Assembly (NCBI RefSeq): GCF_964204865.1
Contig: NC_135251.1
Span: 14,260,001 to 14,324,000, forward strand
Reading direction: 5' to 3'
Length of the DNA stretch: 64,000 nt
DNA from: Styela clava
Taxonomy: Eukaryota; Chordata; Ascidiacea; Stolidobranchia; Styelidae
Position numbers and translations under genes: made by a program
Notes under the pieces: generated by a model
Seen by the model: the letters and a program-made list of their open reading frames with translations, nothing else
Told to the model about the DNA's origin: nothing
Databases searched by the model: none
In this document: piece after piece, positions 25,769 to 38,154 of the stretch
Position numbering within the stretch: position 1 is the first letter of the stretch
How the letters are laid out: each line of letters starts with the position of its first letter

Positions 25769-28015
25769 TTACATTCTCATTCGAGGTGATCTAGAACTCC
25801 TTGATTTAGACAATTTCACATTATTAGTTCTTTCTTTTATACCATTTATTTTAGCAGATTTCTCTTTATAAACAGCTTCATTTGCATTATATGGTGAAAT
25901 TTTATTGGCACAGGGTACTGATAACCTATTTTCTTTATCATTAACTGTCATGCAAGGCTTAGATTTATCCATACTTCGCTTTTTGGGTAACAATTTAGTG
26001 ATTTTGCTTTTAGAACTAGAGGTTGCTGGCAAATTTTCTGCAGATTTCGATTCAGCAAGACGATTAGCTGTAATTCTTTTCCTTGTTTTTGTATCTGTTC
26101 TCATCAAATACGCTGATGATAACGTCGGTGGAGTGTCTGTCTCAAGATCGGACTCTTCTGAAGATTCAATTTCATCTTCTTCTGTAGACATCACTAAATC
26201 AAAATAGTCCAATTTTTCAGATTCTGGAGTTGAATCTATATGATCTTCTTTTAATTTTACTTCTGAGGAAATAGTTACAGAATGACTGCAACATGGAGTG
26301 TTGATACATTCCGGTGAATCATATTCACAAGTAATTTGCATATAAGAAATAAGTTGTTCGTGTGTGACAAGTTGCGTTCTTTTGATTGGGCCATACCGAC
26401 ATTGACTATATCGTTCTTCTACTGCGTCAAGTTTTCTGTTTCTAAAATCAGTCGGTGGTTCTTTATCCAAACATTTCTCATGAATTTCAACTGCGGTTGG
26501 AAATAATTCTCCTAAAGTATATCCAGATAGTTTTAATAGTTTTGAAGGCCATGGATTGCTGGGGTTTGCAGTAAAATTTGCAAGAAATACTGCAGCAGCA
26601 GCAGAAATTCCAGGAGGGAGACTCACAATGTCAACATGAAGTAAACTAGCATCTGCAATGAATCTTGCAATATCCTGACTTTTTCTGTCAAGAGTATTTG
26701 AATTTAAGAATATTGATAGATAATCATACATTGTCATTTCTTTAATATTTCCATTTAACGTTGCAACAACGTCTTCAATCATTTGCACGAGCTCGTTATA
26801 TTTATACGTTGAATCAGTCAGCCAAACTGCTTCTCGAATTGTCAAGACATCTCTTTCCATGTATCTGGTGCAGATTACCATGCAAGCTATTCCTAAAAGT
26901 TGAAGACGTGATCTTGATACTTGTCGTAATAACAAATATCTATCAACACATCTGACAGTTGTATGTAACATTTCACTGCCGAAATCTTTCATTGTTGCTA
27001 CTTCAATTAACCAGTCAACAAGGATGTATCTCATACTACCGGTTACATTTTCTTGATACTTTGGTATCTGATTAATTTGCTTTAATGAAGATTTTTGAAT
27101 TATATTTTTTGTGTAATCTAGTGCAACCTCCATTGGCAATCCCCCATAATTTCCCATTGCATATAATCGACATAACTGCATTTGTGCAGGCTTATATCCA
27201 GCAGCGGCAATTTTCCTTAATTTTCGAATCAATGATAATCGAAGTCCAGGACTTCTTGATGAAACGAAGCTTTCTATGGAAGAAAAACCTTCAATATCTT
27301 CAAGTTCCATGCACCATAATTCATGCATTGCATTAGGAAGACCGACATCAGCTGCACGTTGAAACCATTGTTTTGCAGATTGACGCTTCTCTAAATCATC
27401 ATCAAATAACTGCAATACTTTCCCAATGCAATATAACAAATTAGGATGATTATTACCATCATCAACTGCTTTTGATAATTGTTTGAAAACAAAAGCTTTT
27501 CGGCAAACAGAAGCAGCAGACCACGGTGGACGAATGAAGACCCAAGTTATTGGCAATTTGAGTCGGCTATTTTGCTCCATTTCACAAAAATATTTAGCTG
27601 CTATTAAACTGTTTTGTTGACGAACACGGGCGGAATCAACTAATCCATCAAAATATAAATGTGCAAATCCAAGTTTAATACTGGCTTCAAGGTTACCTTT
27701 TGATGCAAGCCAAGCGAGTGCTTTGCTATTTTCAGCATTCAAAAAAATATCCGGTAATGTGATATTTTGTAGAAGACCAGGTGCTTCATTTTTGATGAGA
27801 TTTTCAAAATACTTCGAAACTTTCAGCAGCTGAATAAGATCCTTATAAGGAAGTTTTTGTAGAATCATAACTTGAACATCTTTCGGTAAATCCATTATTC
27901 CATTTCTATTCTTTTGATGATCAAGTTTGCAAGTAAATTCCATGTCTAAGTGCCTTTTTTCAACTCCAGAACTTGGTCCCCTTAGCTTGGTAGATGAATA
28001 TTTTCTTGGTAACAA
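25769..28015 (-). CDS. CCNF: Cyclin F (F-box and cyclin-box protein), intronless
   Basis: Substrate receptor of the SCF(cyclin F) ubiquitin ligase, acting in S/G2 control. A single 748-codon frame is close to the human length (786). The F-box is at residues 41-78 (MDLPKDVQVMILQKLPYKDL). Sel1-like helical repeats follow at about 95-300. The cyclin N box is at about 300-425, with MRYILVDWL at 328-336, CVDRYLLLRQ, GIACMVICTRY and LTIREAVWLTD, all very close to vertebrate cyclin F. The cyclin C box is at about 430-530. The tail has an acidic Ser-rich PEST-like stretch (600-630), a KEN degron (694-696) and a basic C-terminus. No intron interrupts it, whereas vertebrate CCNF is multi-exonic, so this is a retrogene or complete intron loss. 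No stop or frameshift is present and key motifs are intact, so it is probably functional. The start is the first in-frame ATG; the upstream sequence has no alternative. Confidence 0.97.
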   Translation of the reverse strand: MLPRKYSSTKLRGPSSGVEKRHLDMEFTCKLDHQKNRNGIMDLPKDVQVMILQKLPYKDLIQLLKVSKYFENLIKNEAPGLLQNITLPDIFLNAENSKALAWLASKGNLEASIKLGFAHLYFDGLVDSARVRQQNSLIAAKYFCEMEQNSRLKLPITWVFIRPPWSAASVCRKAFVFKQLSKAVDDGNNHPNLLYCIGKVLQLFDDDLEKRQSAKQWFQRAADVGLPNAMHELWCMELEDIEGFSSIESFVSSRSPGLRLSLIRKLRKIAAAGYKPAQMQLCRLYAMGNYGGLPMEVALDYTKNIIQKSSLKQINQIPKYQENVTGSMRYILVDWLIEVATMKDFGSEMLHTTVRCVDRYLLLRQVSRSRLQLLGIACMVICTRYMERDVLTIREAVWLTDSTYKYNELVQMIEDVVATLNGNIKEMTMYDYLSIFLNSNTLDRKSQDIARFIADASLLHVDIVSLPPGISAAAAVFLANFTANPSNPWPSKLLKLSGYTLGELFPTAVEIHEKCLDKEPPTDFRNRKLDAVEERYSQCRYGPIKRTQLVTHEQLISYMQITCEYDSPECINTPCCSHSVTISSEVKLKEDHIDSTPESEKLDYFDLVMSTEEDEIESSEESDLETDTPPTLSSAYLMRTDTKTRKRITANRLAESKSAENLPATSSSKSKITKLLPKKRSMDKSKPCMTVNDKENRLSVPCANKISPYNANEAVYKEKSAKINGIKERTNNVKLSKSRSSRSPRMRM

Positions 28016-28354
28016 TTAGACACTGACTAACCTATCACAGAATTTGACTAAAACCCTAATACCTAGCGCCTACAACAGCATAACCAACAGATGGCGAAAG
28101 ATTGTGGATGACGACGCTCATAAAGCGAACTGTAAACAAAAGAAAACGTTCAAAAGCTAGATAATCAATGATGCATGACGACAAGCAATTAATTTATTTC
28201 TAGCGGTTGAATTCTTCGTCGCCTTCTTTATCAAGTCGATAGCCCTCCGGCATTGGTCAGTTTCTAAAAATCTTTCAAGTATTTTTGATCTAACCGACCT
28301 TTCTATGAAACGGGAGTTACCGACATTATCTCAACATTCTCATAAACTTGTTGA

Positions 28355-28404
28355 TAATAAATGAAGCACAACCGGTGTTAGCAAATGTTGTGCTTCATTT
28401 ATTA
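28355..28404. repeat. 18-bp perfect inverted repeat with 14-nt loop
   Basis: TAATAAATGAAGCACAAC (28355-28372) is exactly reverse-complemented at 28387-28404. Weaker pairing extends outward to TAAACT/AGTTTA at 28343 and 28418. The outer motif CATAAACTTGTT recurs at about 28446. It is probably a tiny foldback element; a transcribed hairpin is an alternative. It lies about 340 bp upstream of the CCNF start codon. Confidence 0.85.
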
Positions 28405-30464
28405 TTAACATGAGTTTACCTGGTGGCAATCATGCATTATTCCCATAAACTTGTTCGGAACAAAGTGCCTGGATTTTTGAGAACGCGTTCATTTAAAAAC
28501 ACTGGCGATTATCAGTCGCGTGGGTGCTAACAAATTGTCTGATTTGGGAACTTCGAAGGTGCACGACACGCGAAGGTAATGTGCGAACTCGGAACTTGCG
28601 GTGCAAAACAAAAGTACTTCACAGGGTTGTAAAACAGTTTGATAGCTGTCGCCCAGTGTGATATGTCGCGAATTCCGATTCCAGCTGATATTTGTCTGAG
28701 CATGCGATCATCCATACGGTTCAATATTTTATGATGGAAATTAAGAACGACGATGTATTGTTATGAATACAATTCGCTTGGCTATACTTTATGAAATACA
28801 ATCACCTTATCTATACTATAACTCAATAAAAGCAGTGCAGTTGACCTTCATTCAGCGCAGTAGCCTTCATTTTCACGCAGTAGCCTACCAAAATTTTCCG
28901 CTAGTCAAGGGTCAATATAATGTAGCTAGCTTGAAAATCAATCAAAAAAGCCAAATATTGGAGATAAATTTGTTGAATTTTGAAAATGCTTCACAATTAC
29001 CTTGATGAGAAGTTTCCAACAGCGATGAACTTGTGATAATATTAAGCAATAATCTTCCAAATATCGGGGTAACAATTATAACGCGTGCGTGTAATTGAGA
29101 ACTAATCAATAAATTAGCACAACAGGTTGAAAAAAATAATCGCGCGACATATGCGTGAAAATTATCACATGCACCATATGTCTCACTGTCGTGATATCTG
29201 GTAATACTCTCTGAACTTTTCCCCGTCTAAATACAACCGAAAATAGTGCAAATAAAGACCGTAGGTTGCAATAAATTTGTACCTCTTTATATTGGAGATA
29301 ATTCCAACCAACGCTTTTATTTGAAAAAAGAGTTTTCCAATGGTATTACCGAATTATATGTATATTTTTCAAATATTTTCTCATATTTAGTCTTCATATT
29401 TGTCTCCCCAAAAAGTTTTGAACCCACATATAAATATATATAAATAGCGGTATTTAAATAATAATATCAACAAATGGTGTTTTTTAGGCATATGTTACTT
29501 ATAATATTGCTTTTTAAAAAATAAACACCGACACAAATATATTTCTGTGACGTTTCTTCAGACCGATGTCAGACTTACACATACATATTTCAGCTGTAAA
29601 TACATTTGCATCAGTGTGCAGCAAGTCTGACTTAGAATAGTTATCTTCATTCTTGATATAGCATCCTTGCATTATATGCATAAGGATCCAGTGACGCAAA
29701 GGCATTGAATGAGAATAAGTCCCACGGAATACCAATTGATAGCAAAAGTTAGCAGGTATGCTGAAAAATTAGTTCAAAAATGAGCGAAAAATATCCTTTA
29801 TCGAGCCAACACAGTTCGGATTCAAGCTAATGGCTGACGCCAATTCAGGCAGTCACAACACCATTAAAGATATGAGTGATCGAAAATACATTGACATATT
29901 TTTTGCTGAAAATATCAAGCATTATCGGGTTCCTTTCTTTTTCTATGTCGTTTATGTCCATGGTGGCGATGCGATTTACCTGTAAAAATAATTTGAAGTA
30001 TTTTTAAATTCAACACGGTTCTATTTATTCTGCCTAACATAGCAAAACTCCGTATGACTATAACTAATAATAGCTCACAGTGTTTATTTTTTTTTTTCAA
30101 CCAAAGAGTAAAGACCTGATGTAGGCGCTCAATTTTGTCTTATGCGCTCATTAGTATAGTGTATAATACGCAACTCGTTATATATGAATGTGTTTGCTGG
30201 ATAGTGGAATGAGGTTCATTTCATTTCTTTGACCCCAAAACTACTAAGTCCACGTGATCTCTTCGTGGTATTTCAAATCAAATCGGTGCGCTCTCTTGGC
30301 CACGGCCAACGATGTATCTTATAGTTTAATGCTACCGTATCTTATTTGTGAACCAATCGTTCATATACGTCGGACCTACGCATCAATTCTATGGTTTTCC
30401 TGTCGGTGAAATAAACGGAATATTTCAATCCGAATAAGAATCTGAGCAATCATTTGCTTTATTG

Positions 30465-30751
30465 CAGTGGTCGGCGAAGTTCTTAAGCGCGGCCCAAATA
30501 GTGAAATGAAAATCGTTTCAAGGCCCAACAACCACCTCGTTCGTGACAGCCTTGTTAGCCTCGGTCAAGATTTCGTTGGAAACTTAAGATTCAACCACGT
30601 AATAAACTTGTTAAGGAAAATTTAATTAAATATATACGGTATGTATGCAATGTTGGATTTATGGAAATTTTTCGTGTATCATTGCCCATAATCAAAATTT
30701 ACTGAAGGCTCACTAGAAAATGCTCGGCGGCCCACAGTTTGACGAGCACTG
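30465..30751. mobile_element. Degenerate hAT-like element
   Basis: It begins CAGTGGTCGGCGAAGTTC and ends GTTTGACGAGCACTG. Flanks ctttattg and ttcaattg agree only in part, so this is an old insertion. There is no open frame. Confidence 0.6.
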
Positions 30752-30938
30752 TTCAATTGGTATCAGTTTGTATTTTAATAAAATTAAGCGAACATTTCTT
30801 CCAATTTTTTACGACGGTTATTAACGCATTTCGAACAAGGCCCTATGAGGCAGCTACTAATATCTAACAATATTCTACAATTATTTAGAAGCATCGAGAC
30901 GTTTCCGGTTCGGCATTGTCTACCCAACTTATTTAACA

Positions 30939-33900
30939 CTAACCATGTGATTCATCTTTCTCTTTCTTATCTTCAGATTGTTCTTTATTTCTTTCCTGCT
31001 CTTTATCTTTATGTTTCTTTTTCTTTGGTTTCCTACTGGTATCATCGTTTTCTTGCGTTTCTTTGTCTTCATCTTCTTTTTCCTCTTCGCCTTCCTCTTT
31101 TTCCTCCTCCTCTTCTTCATCTTTTTCGCCATCTTCCTTAGACTTCTTTGATTTTGCAACATAAAACCCTGAGGCTCCGACCACAACAAAAAACAGAAAA
31201 CCGAGAATTCCAGCTATCACGTTACCAGCACTGCTACATCCAGAACTCGGACCTTGGGAAAATTACAAAATTTTGCACTTATGTAACGATATCTATTCCA
31301 TAAAATCATTTACTATTTATATTTAAAATGACTAATTCTGAACCTGCACAACTCACCAGTGACAGTTATATCTGGCGAACTTCCGGGATTTTCTTCTGCC
31401 TCTATCAGTAACGAACTCGACATTTCACACGATGCACTTCGACTTAGAACCTGGACAATGCTGGACGAACCCACACTCGCGATAGCATCTATAAAACTAA
31501 AGAAAAGGATTGTCTCAAAATGTCGTGTCCCTCAGTTGCCACAATTGTCACACATGTCACGCACTTGGCCCAATTGTATGAATCTCGATTCACATGAGTA
31601 ATCTAACCTTGTACCAAGGCATTCTATCTATCTTAACCGGGAACATATGAAAATTTCTCATATACATACTTTACCCATTCTCCCCACAATATATAGACTA
31701 TCTACCTTAAGTCAGAACAGTGAAACAAATACAGCAACATGTGCGAAAAGGGGGACAAGTGAGTCACGACACCGCTAAAAGAAATAAAAATTCCAGAGCA
31801 TTTGTGAAACGAAATCAAAATTCAATCAAAGTATGTTTGGGAGGTTTGAAACAGCTCCTTGGGGAGAAAAAACCTTTGTGATATATATAATACAGGACAT
31901 GACTGGTCAATCTATCAAATGATTTGGGCAGTTTCGATTAAAAAAGGCAATCCGATAAACAAAGTATTCGCATAAATCTATTACACAAAGGTAGCATCTA
32001 AAGATTCCGTTACTTAACATGCGCAGCAGCTTCAGTGACAGAAAACACAGGTATGGCAAAGTTCATAAAAATGTCCCTCAACACGATAACTGATACAACT
32101 AAGCATTAACCAATTTGAAATATATGTACATTTACATACCCCGTTGGCTTATCTTTAGAAGTAGGCGTCGAAGTAACAACAAAGAAACTAAAAAAAAAAA
32201 AAAAAGAAACAATCTACTACAAAGATATCTTGACTTTCTCGCTAGGAAAACTTGAATGACACACTAACTATATGAATACAAGGTGGCGACATACAAAAAG
32301 AATTATTGCAATAAAAACTTGATATATACATGCTTACTCTTGCTGATATTCGGTTGCATTCGTTGATTAGAAACAAGGGAATGAACCAGCACTACGTCGC
32401 TCTCATTTTGCCAAAATGTGACAATGTTGCGTCTTAGCACCACTCAAGGAGTGAGTAGACGCTATGACTCAAAATTAATATTCCTAAATAACATATATCG
32501 ATATTGAACTCTTAACCTAGCATAAAATTAGGAGTCCTGTGGGACCTAGGGCATATCGTACAAAAATCGTCAAAAGCTAAATACCTGTACGACCATTCCG
32601 ATTTTATTTCATAGTTTTGGCCTTTAATTGGGTTTCCCGCTCCCACGCTACACGTAGTCGTTTCGCCCATTCCAAGTGCGATTTCAACGAAATCTCTGGT
32701 TATTTTGGACCTGCAATCAAATATTACCTAATTTCCTTTAAATAAACTAAAAGCAATTTTTCACACGATATTCAGGTAACCATTGCATAAGGTCCAAACA
32801 ATTCCCTTTTTCATTTAATACGAACATGCTTTACAGAAGCTAGAAGGAAAAAGTGGGATATTCGGTTCGGCACACACACAGTTCATCGCACCTTTGGTCC
32901 TTTCATATTCGAAGAACACTTATTCTTATGCTGCCGCGATGGACCCCGTTCTAACATAGAGGCACCGTCGTGATTCTAGGTGTAACTTATCAAATTTAAC
33001 CATAATAAATTATATTCATATGCAGGGTATCCCAAAATAAATGAAACCCATTAATACCGATTACCAATTTTGTGGGAATCATTTATTTTGGGACACCCTA
33101 TGAATCAACGTGCTTAATCTGTGCACATAAAAATCGCAAGTAAGTAGAGTTATGTTAATGGTGATTTTATACTTACCGGTAGTTAACAGGTAATGAAACG
33201 CAAAAACGTATTTTCTGTTATAAAATTTTGAATTTTGTTTATTATTCTTATGTCTCAGATCGGAGCCGCGCATAGGACCCGTTGATAAACCGAGTTTGAC
33301 TCTCATTTCTTTATTTATAATTGCACATTCATGAGGCACACCGCGACACAGCAGTCTACGATGTTTATCTATACCTTTCTAATGCTGATGCGATGTACGG
33401 TGTTTTCGTTCCTGGTGGATTCCCACTTGCAGCTTTTAAATCTTCTATTTTGTAATCGTTGCTATATCCAGAAGACTCCATTCGAGCGTTTGCGGGCATC
33501 GGTTGTATTAAAAGAAAAATACAACTAGGAGGAAAAAAGAGGTTTTTTATAGCATTAAAAACAATTTGTGCACAAAATCTATTTCACGAGTACAGGGCAG
33601 TGTTGTTGTCGCATAGATAGAATCGTGACTATCTTCCAGCCTACACGCGATTCGTGTTACTCATGCAGGTAAGTCGAGGTATAAGAACAATGTAAGCGAC
33701 TAACAGTCATTATATGGAATACATATAGGTCTAATTACCTTCCCACTGGACTATTATCATCAGGAAATCCAATTTGAACCTTTAGACCGTTTGCTACAAA
33801 TACTATAGATGGATTTGGAGTTTTCGGAACGAAGAATTTTGTTGTCACTGTACAAAATAAATATTATCTTATGTTAATATGGAATGCATGGTGGCTCATC

Positions 33901-36900
33901 ATGGAAAATAAAATTAAGGACGAATATTTATGGAAATGAATTACATATTTCTACATATATATATATTATACATATTTCTAACATGCGCAGTATAGTTATT
34001 GTTTGTTGAAGATATATTTAGCACTACCAATATGTGTCCATAATTTCCCTTTACAATTTCAATTTTGTTATGGAGTCAGTTTTCAATATATCTTTACCAA
34101 GTTTGTTGTTTTTTGATCAGCGATGGTTTAAGTATTTTTACCCCATTTAATACATCTGTGAGGGCCAAAACAATATACGGTATCGATAAATTCCATTTCA
34201 AATTTTAAATTTTTTTCAGACTTCACGGACACCCGAATTCCACCATCAGAATTGTATCGAGCTATAGCAGAATGTATTTACAATTTATTTTGTACGTGAT
34301 CAAAAAGTGATTTAATAGTGCTGAACACTAACACAAATATATTCGGGTCGGACAATACGTTACAAAAACATGTTTGTCCTAGTGTGAAGCAAGACTCTTT
34401 TGGAATAGTTTTCTTCACTTTCGCTGCAGCATCCTCGTGGTATATGCATAAGAGTCCACCGACGCAAAAGCACATAGCAAGGATAAGTATTGGTCCTTCA
34501 GAAGTATAATCGATGATGAAAAAGTTATTTGAAAAATAATTTGTAGCACGAACGTTTCGTGTTTCCTGAGCATTTTCCTTCAATCTGTATTTTGTCGCCA
34601 AATCCTCCGCATGTTTCTAGTTGACCCCACACGACATATTCACGATTAGCTTCTGGTTTAAACAGATGTTCAAGTTGTCCTTCAACTCTCACTATCTCAC
34701 GTTTGTTCAAAGCATCTTCGCTTACATCGCGAAGATGTGCTGGACTTGATGCTAACGTTAGCTAAAAGTGTATAAATAAAAATAAGTTCGATGCATTCAT
34801 AACTGGCATGTACGTTCAGTAGATAAAAAAATGTATATCAAATCTTCATCTGCTGAACCGACTTTAGCGTACAAGAGTGATTTTTTTAGTATTTCAAAGA
34901 AAAATAAGGCAGTCAGAAAAAAAAGTTTACAAACTTTAAAAAGCATTAAGGATTACAAAAATGAGGTTTATTTAAAAGCACCATTTTGTTTTTTCGTGCA
35001 AGTGCGCGGTGAATTATTTCCCTGATAATTTGGCGCCGCACAAAACAAACAGTTTGGGAACCGCTGTACTAAGCAATAAACTACTAAGCGTATTCAGTTG
35101 AGGGCCCACGAGTGCGTCTTCTGTGTGATATGCTCATGCCTCCAGTGAGCCTGTAAGACCGGTAATCACTGGAATAATGTTACATTACTATCATGTTTAT
35201 TTCGCGATTTTGCCGTAGCATATACCTTGGTACTGATCACATCTTCCTTTGCTATTCCTTCTGGAACTTCCCACGTTAAATGGCAAATGCCTATCTGTTT
35301 TATATGCGGATTAAGTAACGGAGGAGCATTCCCACCGAACTTTTTCTCTGTTTTGTGAACAGCTCTCATCATTCCACAACAACATTCATCAATACATACA
35401 CTAACCTAGAAATGGCAATAATAAAACACAAATGACGTATATATATATATATATATATATTGTTGTACCAGGGCCATGGAGTCAATAATATTTATATCCA
35501 ACTTCAACTCCGACTCTGATTTTTTAAATATTATACAATCGACTCCGACTCCGTTTCAAAAAAAATTTTGACTCCGCGTCTCGGTCGTAAAATATTTCAA
35601 CTTGACGAAAATAAAATTTTGGTAACAAAAACATTGACGCATGTAAGCCTTCTTATAGTGTTGATAACGTAGTTATTAGTAAATCCTTAGTAGAATTTGA
35701 ATTTTAATAACATCATTGAAAATATGGAAATGCTCGTGACTCGGGATTTTGAAAGTTCGACTCCAGTATCGATATACTGTAAATCAAATACCGCTTTGAA
35801 AAATTACAATTTTGTGGAAACTTGCTATCCTTTTTCTCAACTCTCCAAAAATGCTTTTCTGAAATCCCTGTTTGACAGTAAAGCAAAAAAAATTAAATGT
35901 ACAGGTATCGCTTCATTCTCATAGCTAAAGAAAAATATGATAATATAAATGAATGAAACTTTCGTGCCAGACTTTTTTTTAAATTTGATTCAATTAACAT
36001 ATTTTTGACGTTTTTACTATGCTCACCACTATATTATAGATATTTCCTCTTTTAACCTCACTTATCGAAGTTGTTCTCGTACCTTTCTCCATAACTCTCT
36101 CATCTCGTATTATAGGATTGTGAGTATTCTCTTCCGGTTCTACCGTTATTCTAATACACATTGAAAAAGAAGAAAATTATCCCCGAAGTGGCGCTATGGC
36201 GATTCAAGTAAATGGTATGAAGAGTCTTGTATGCTTTCATTGGAGTCGGAAGTCGGAAATTTTGAATTCCACGGAGTCGAGTGCCGTACTTCTTACTTTC
36301 AATGATGCTAATAAAGCCAAAATTTTCTTCAGAAGTCGAAGTTTACTAAGATTTATACACAGTCTAATATAGGAGGTTTACATACGCCAATGTTTTGTGT
36401 TATGAAAATTCAATTTTCTTTGAGTTAGGAGCTGTAGGTGGAGTCGAAATTTTTACGATCCGGAGTCGCGAGTCGATTGTAAACTTCTTGTTAACCGTAG
36501 CCGGAGTCGATTGCAAATTTCACTACGAAGCTCTGCACAATTCCAGTTGTACAAATGTAAGGCATGAAAATTTTACCTAACGTTGTAATATAGTACCCAA
36601 TGAAATAAACAAATATCATAGATATCAGTTAAAATAGGTTAGAGTCCACTAAAATCTCGGAATTGTTTGAAATCGCACAACATTCATTCCACTCAACGTC
36701 GTCGGTGGTTCTATTTTACCGGACGATTAATATGTGTAAAACTATTGCGCACATTTCCATTCGGCTAGTTCAGTGGTTCTCAACATTTTGCGTTAAATTC
36801 CTTCATTAGCCTATTTTAGCCTACAGTATTTATAAGTACCTTATCCATTAAATCTTTAATGAATCCTTAGCTAGTGTTATGCGCAAGTCGCACGTTTTTG

Positions 36901-37737
36901 TTCAGTTTAAGTAGTTCAAAATGTGTGCAGAAATAAGTATTATAGTAATACTGAGAACTAAAGAATAGCAGTAATACTGAAGCAATCGAAAATCTTTCCC
37001 AAGAACGCCAAAATTTCTCCCTGGGGAGAGTTTCTTCCTCTTTTTGAAAACGTGGGGTTAGGTAATAAGATAATGATGATCTATCGCGAGAGGAAAGTCG
37101 ATAAGACTATATTCGTATGAATAAACTTCTGGTATATTCCTGCCTAAAGCCTTGTTCTGAAAGGTGGTATGATAGAAATGTGGGTATTGAGACCTCAACA
37201 TACCTGTATTTTAAATCTAACGATTCATTATCTGGCTTCCATTGTATATTTAATACATTTGAACATTCTTGTTCTTCAACAAATTCAATAGTCGGTGGTG
37301 AAATCTCTAAAAGTGAAGTCTGAAACTTTATACTTTTTACCTATAGAATTGGAGTTACCGCAATAATTTGGTCAACACATTTTTACAAAGCCGTACTTCT
37401 GTAGCAAGCAGCATAAACCATGTTCTCTTCTAAGTCACAGTCAACATCATATACCGCCATGTTGACTGATTCCGCCATGTTGATTGATTCGTGCTTTAGA
37501 CACAAACAATTCTGTTCTTTGCTTCCGTTTGGTTCACCATCTTTCCTGAAATATCAAAAATTCCATTGATACAAATTCTGCAACATCCAGTGCGATGAAC
37601 ATGACATTCAGATCGAGGAACATATGATGTTACGTTTCTATTTGATTCAAGACTGTTGCTGCGCAATGAAACAAATGTATTTCTGAAACGATTCGACTGA
37701 CCGAGGGTAGACTTCTGCAGACAAGCATATTTCAATT
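30939..37737 (-). CDS. Type I membrane protein with FN3-like modules and charged tail (5' end unresolved)
   Basis: Ten exons join in one frame (492 residues plus TAG): 37538-37737, 37204-37319, 36650-36710, 35226-35405, 34554-34761, 33739-33847, 32585-32710, 32140-32187, 31357-31475, 30939-31252. The extracellular part has a Cys-rich start (ECHVHRTGCCRICI). Beta-sandwich-like pieces resembling fibronectin type III follow, e.g. PPTIEFVEEQECSNVLNIQW and ICHLTWEVPEG, then a Ser/Thr-rich stalk. The last exon encodes one helix (VIAGILGFLFFVVVGASGFY) and a tail of about 70 residues that is almost all Glu/Lys/Asp, ending DESHG. No kinase, TIR, death domain or cytokine-receptor WSXWS motif is visible. 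Donors of 34554 and 36650 are weak GT sites. The acceptor of 31357-31475 competes with one at 31488. The signal peptide lies upstream and was not found; an exon around 38155-38240 may belong. Family unknown; a cytokine-receptor-like protein is one possibility. Confidence 0.6.
33023..33099. mobile_element. 77-bp foldback element
   Basis: CAGGGTATCCCAAAATAAAT at the left and ATTTATTTTGGGACACCCT at the right are near-perfect inverted repeats around a short spacer. This is the end sequence style of mariner-type MITEs. The flanking duplication is ambiguous. It lies in an intron of the FN3-like gene. Confidence 0.7.
34300..34510 (-). repeat. Dispersed repeat with a membrane-helix-like frame (copy B of three)
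   Basis: On the minus strand this reads PILILAMCFCVGGLLCIYH followed by a basic stretch, with possible splice sites at about 34495 and 34359. Related sequence occurs at about 29530-29740, where the same frame is broken by a stop (LILIQCLCVTGSLCI then TAA or TGA), and at about 37870-38010. Shared blocks include tgctgcac..ag.acaaatgtatttctgc and ctgaagaa. Three copies in one neighbourhood suggest a dispersed element or a duplicated exon. The reading frame may be fortuitous. Confidence 0.4.
35460..36550. repeat. GAGTCGGAGTC-rich dispersed repeat
   Basis: It opens with accagggccatggagtc and contains many gactccgactc / ggagtcgaa motifs up to about 36530. Similar stretches occur at 19790-19890 and 63215-63380 (gagccatgtagtcggagttgg). 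It lies in an intron of the FN3-like gene, next to a (TA)n tract at 35437-35460. Element ends and duplication could not be fixed. Confidence 0.55.
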
Positions 37738-38154
37738 CTGACAAGAAAAACGATAGCAGGCGCCTAAATAATGGTCATCAGTTGTTGAGTATGCGGGGTG
37801 TCCACAATTTTATTTCCGTGTATTAAAAACAAACTTGATATTTGGAACCATAATTGATGTGCATGTTATCACTTTTTTTTTATCAGTTAAAAATTTATAT
37901 GCTCGTCTGAAGAAGTCAGGCCACGCACAAACGAAAGATTGCAGAAATACATTTGTGCTAGCGTGCAGCAAAAATCTTGAATTTAATATAATAGTCCTCT
38001 TTAGTTGGTTTCGCTTAACCCCAACTAATAAGTTAAGGTTTATCATACGGAATAAATTAGCAATAAAGTAAAAGTGCCACTGAGATTTGTCTCATTGATC
38101 TAGCAGATTTTATCCGATTAACTTTTCGTTCTCACCATCTGTAATACTCCGGTA

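Larger units (their letters stand above)
28016..30938. other. Intergenic region upstream of CCNF
   Basis: This contains the CCNF promoter side (28016-28500, locally richer in CpG), a strong inverted repeat (28355-28404), a repeat copy at about 29530-29740 and a hAT-like element at 30465-30751. Short frames such as 28527-28724 and 28763-29005 lack splice context or recognisable motifs. No further gene is supported. Confidence 0.5.

Noticed and set aside
25905..26207. 100-codon plus-strand frame
   Set aside because: Antisense shadow of the cyclin F coding region.
15752..28015. FBXO16 and CCNF as a tunicate operon
   Set aside because: CCNF lies upstream of FBXO16 on the minus strand, with about 1.8 kb between its stop and the FBXO16 start; tunicate operons usually have far shorter gaps.
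30845..31141. 98-codon plus-strand frame rich in Leu, Phe and Ser
   Set aside because: Antisense of the low-complexity charged tail of the FN3-like gene.
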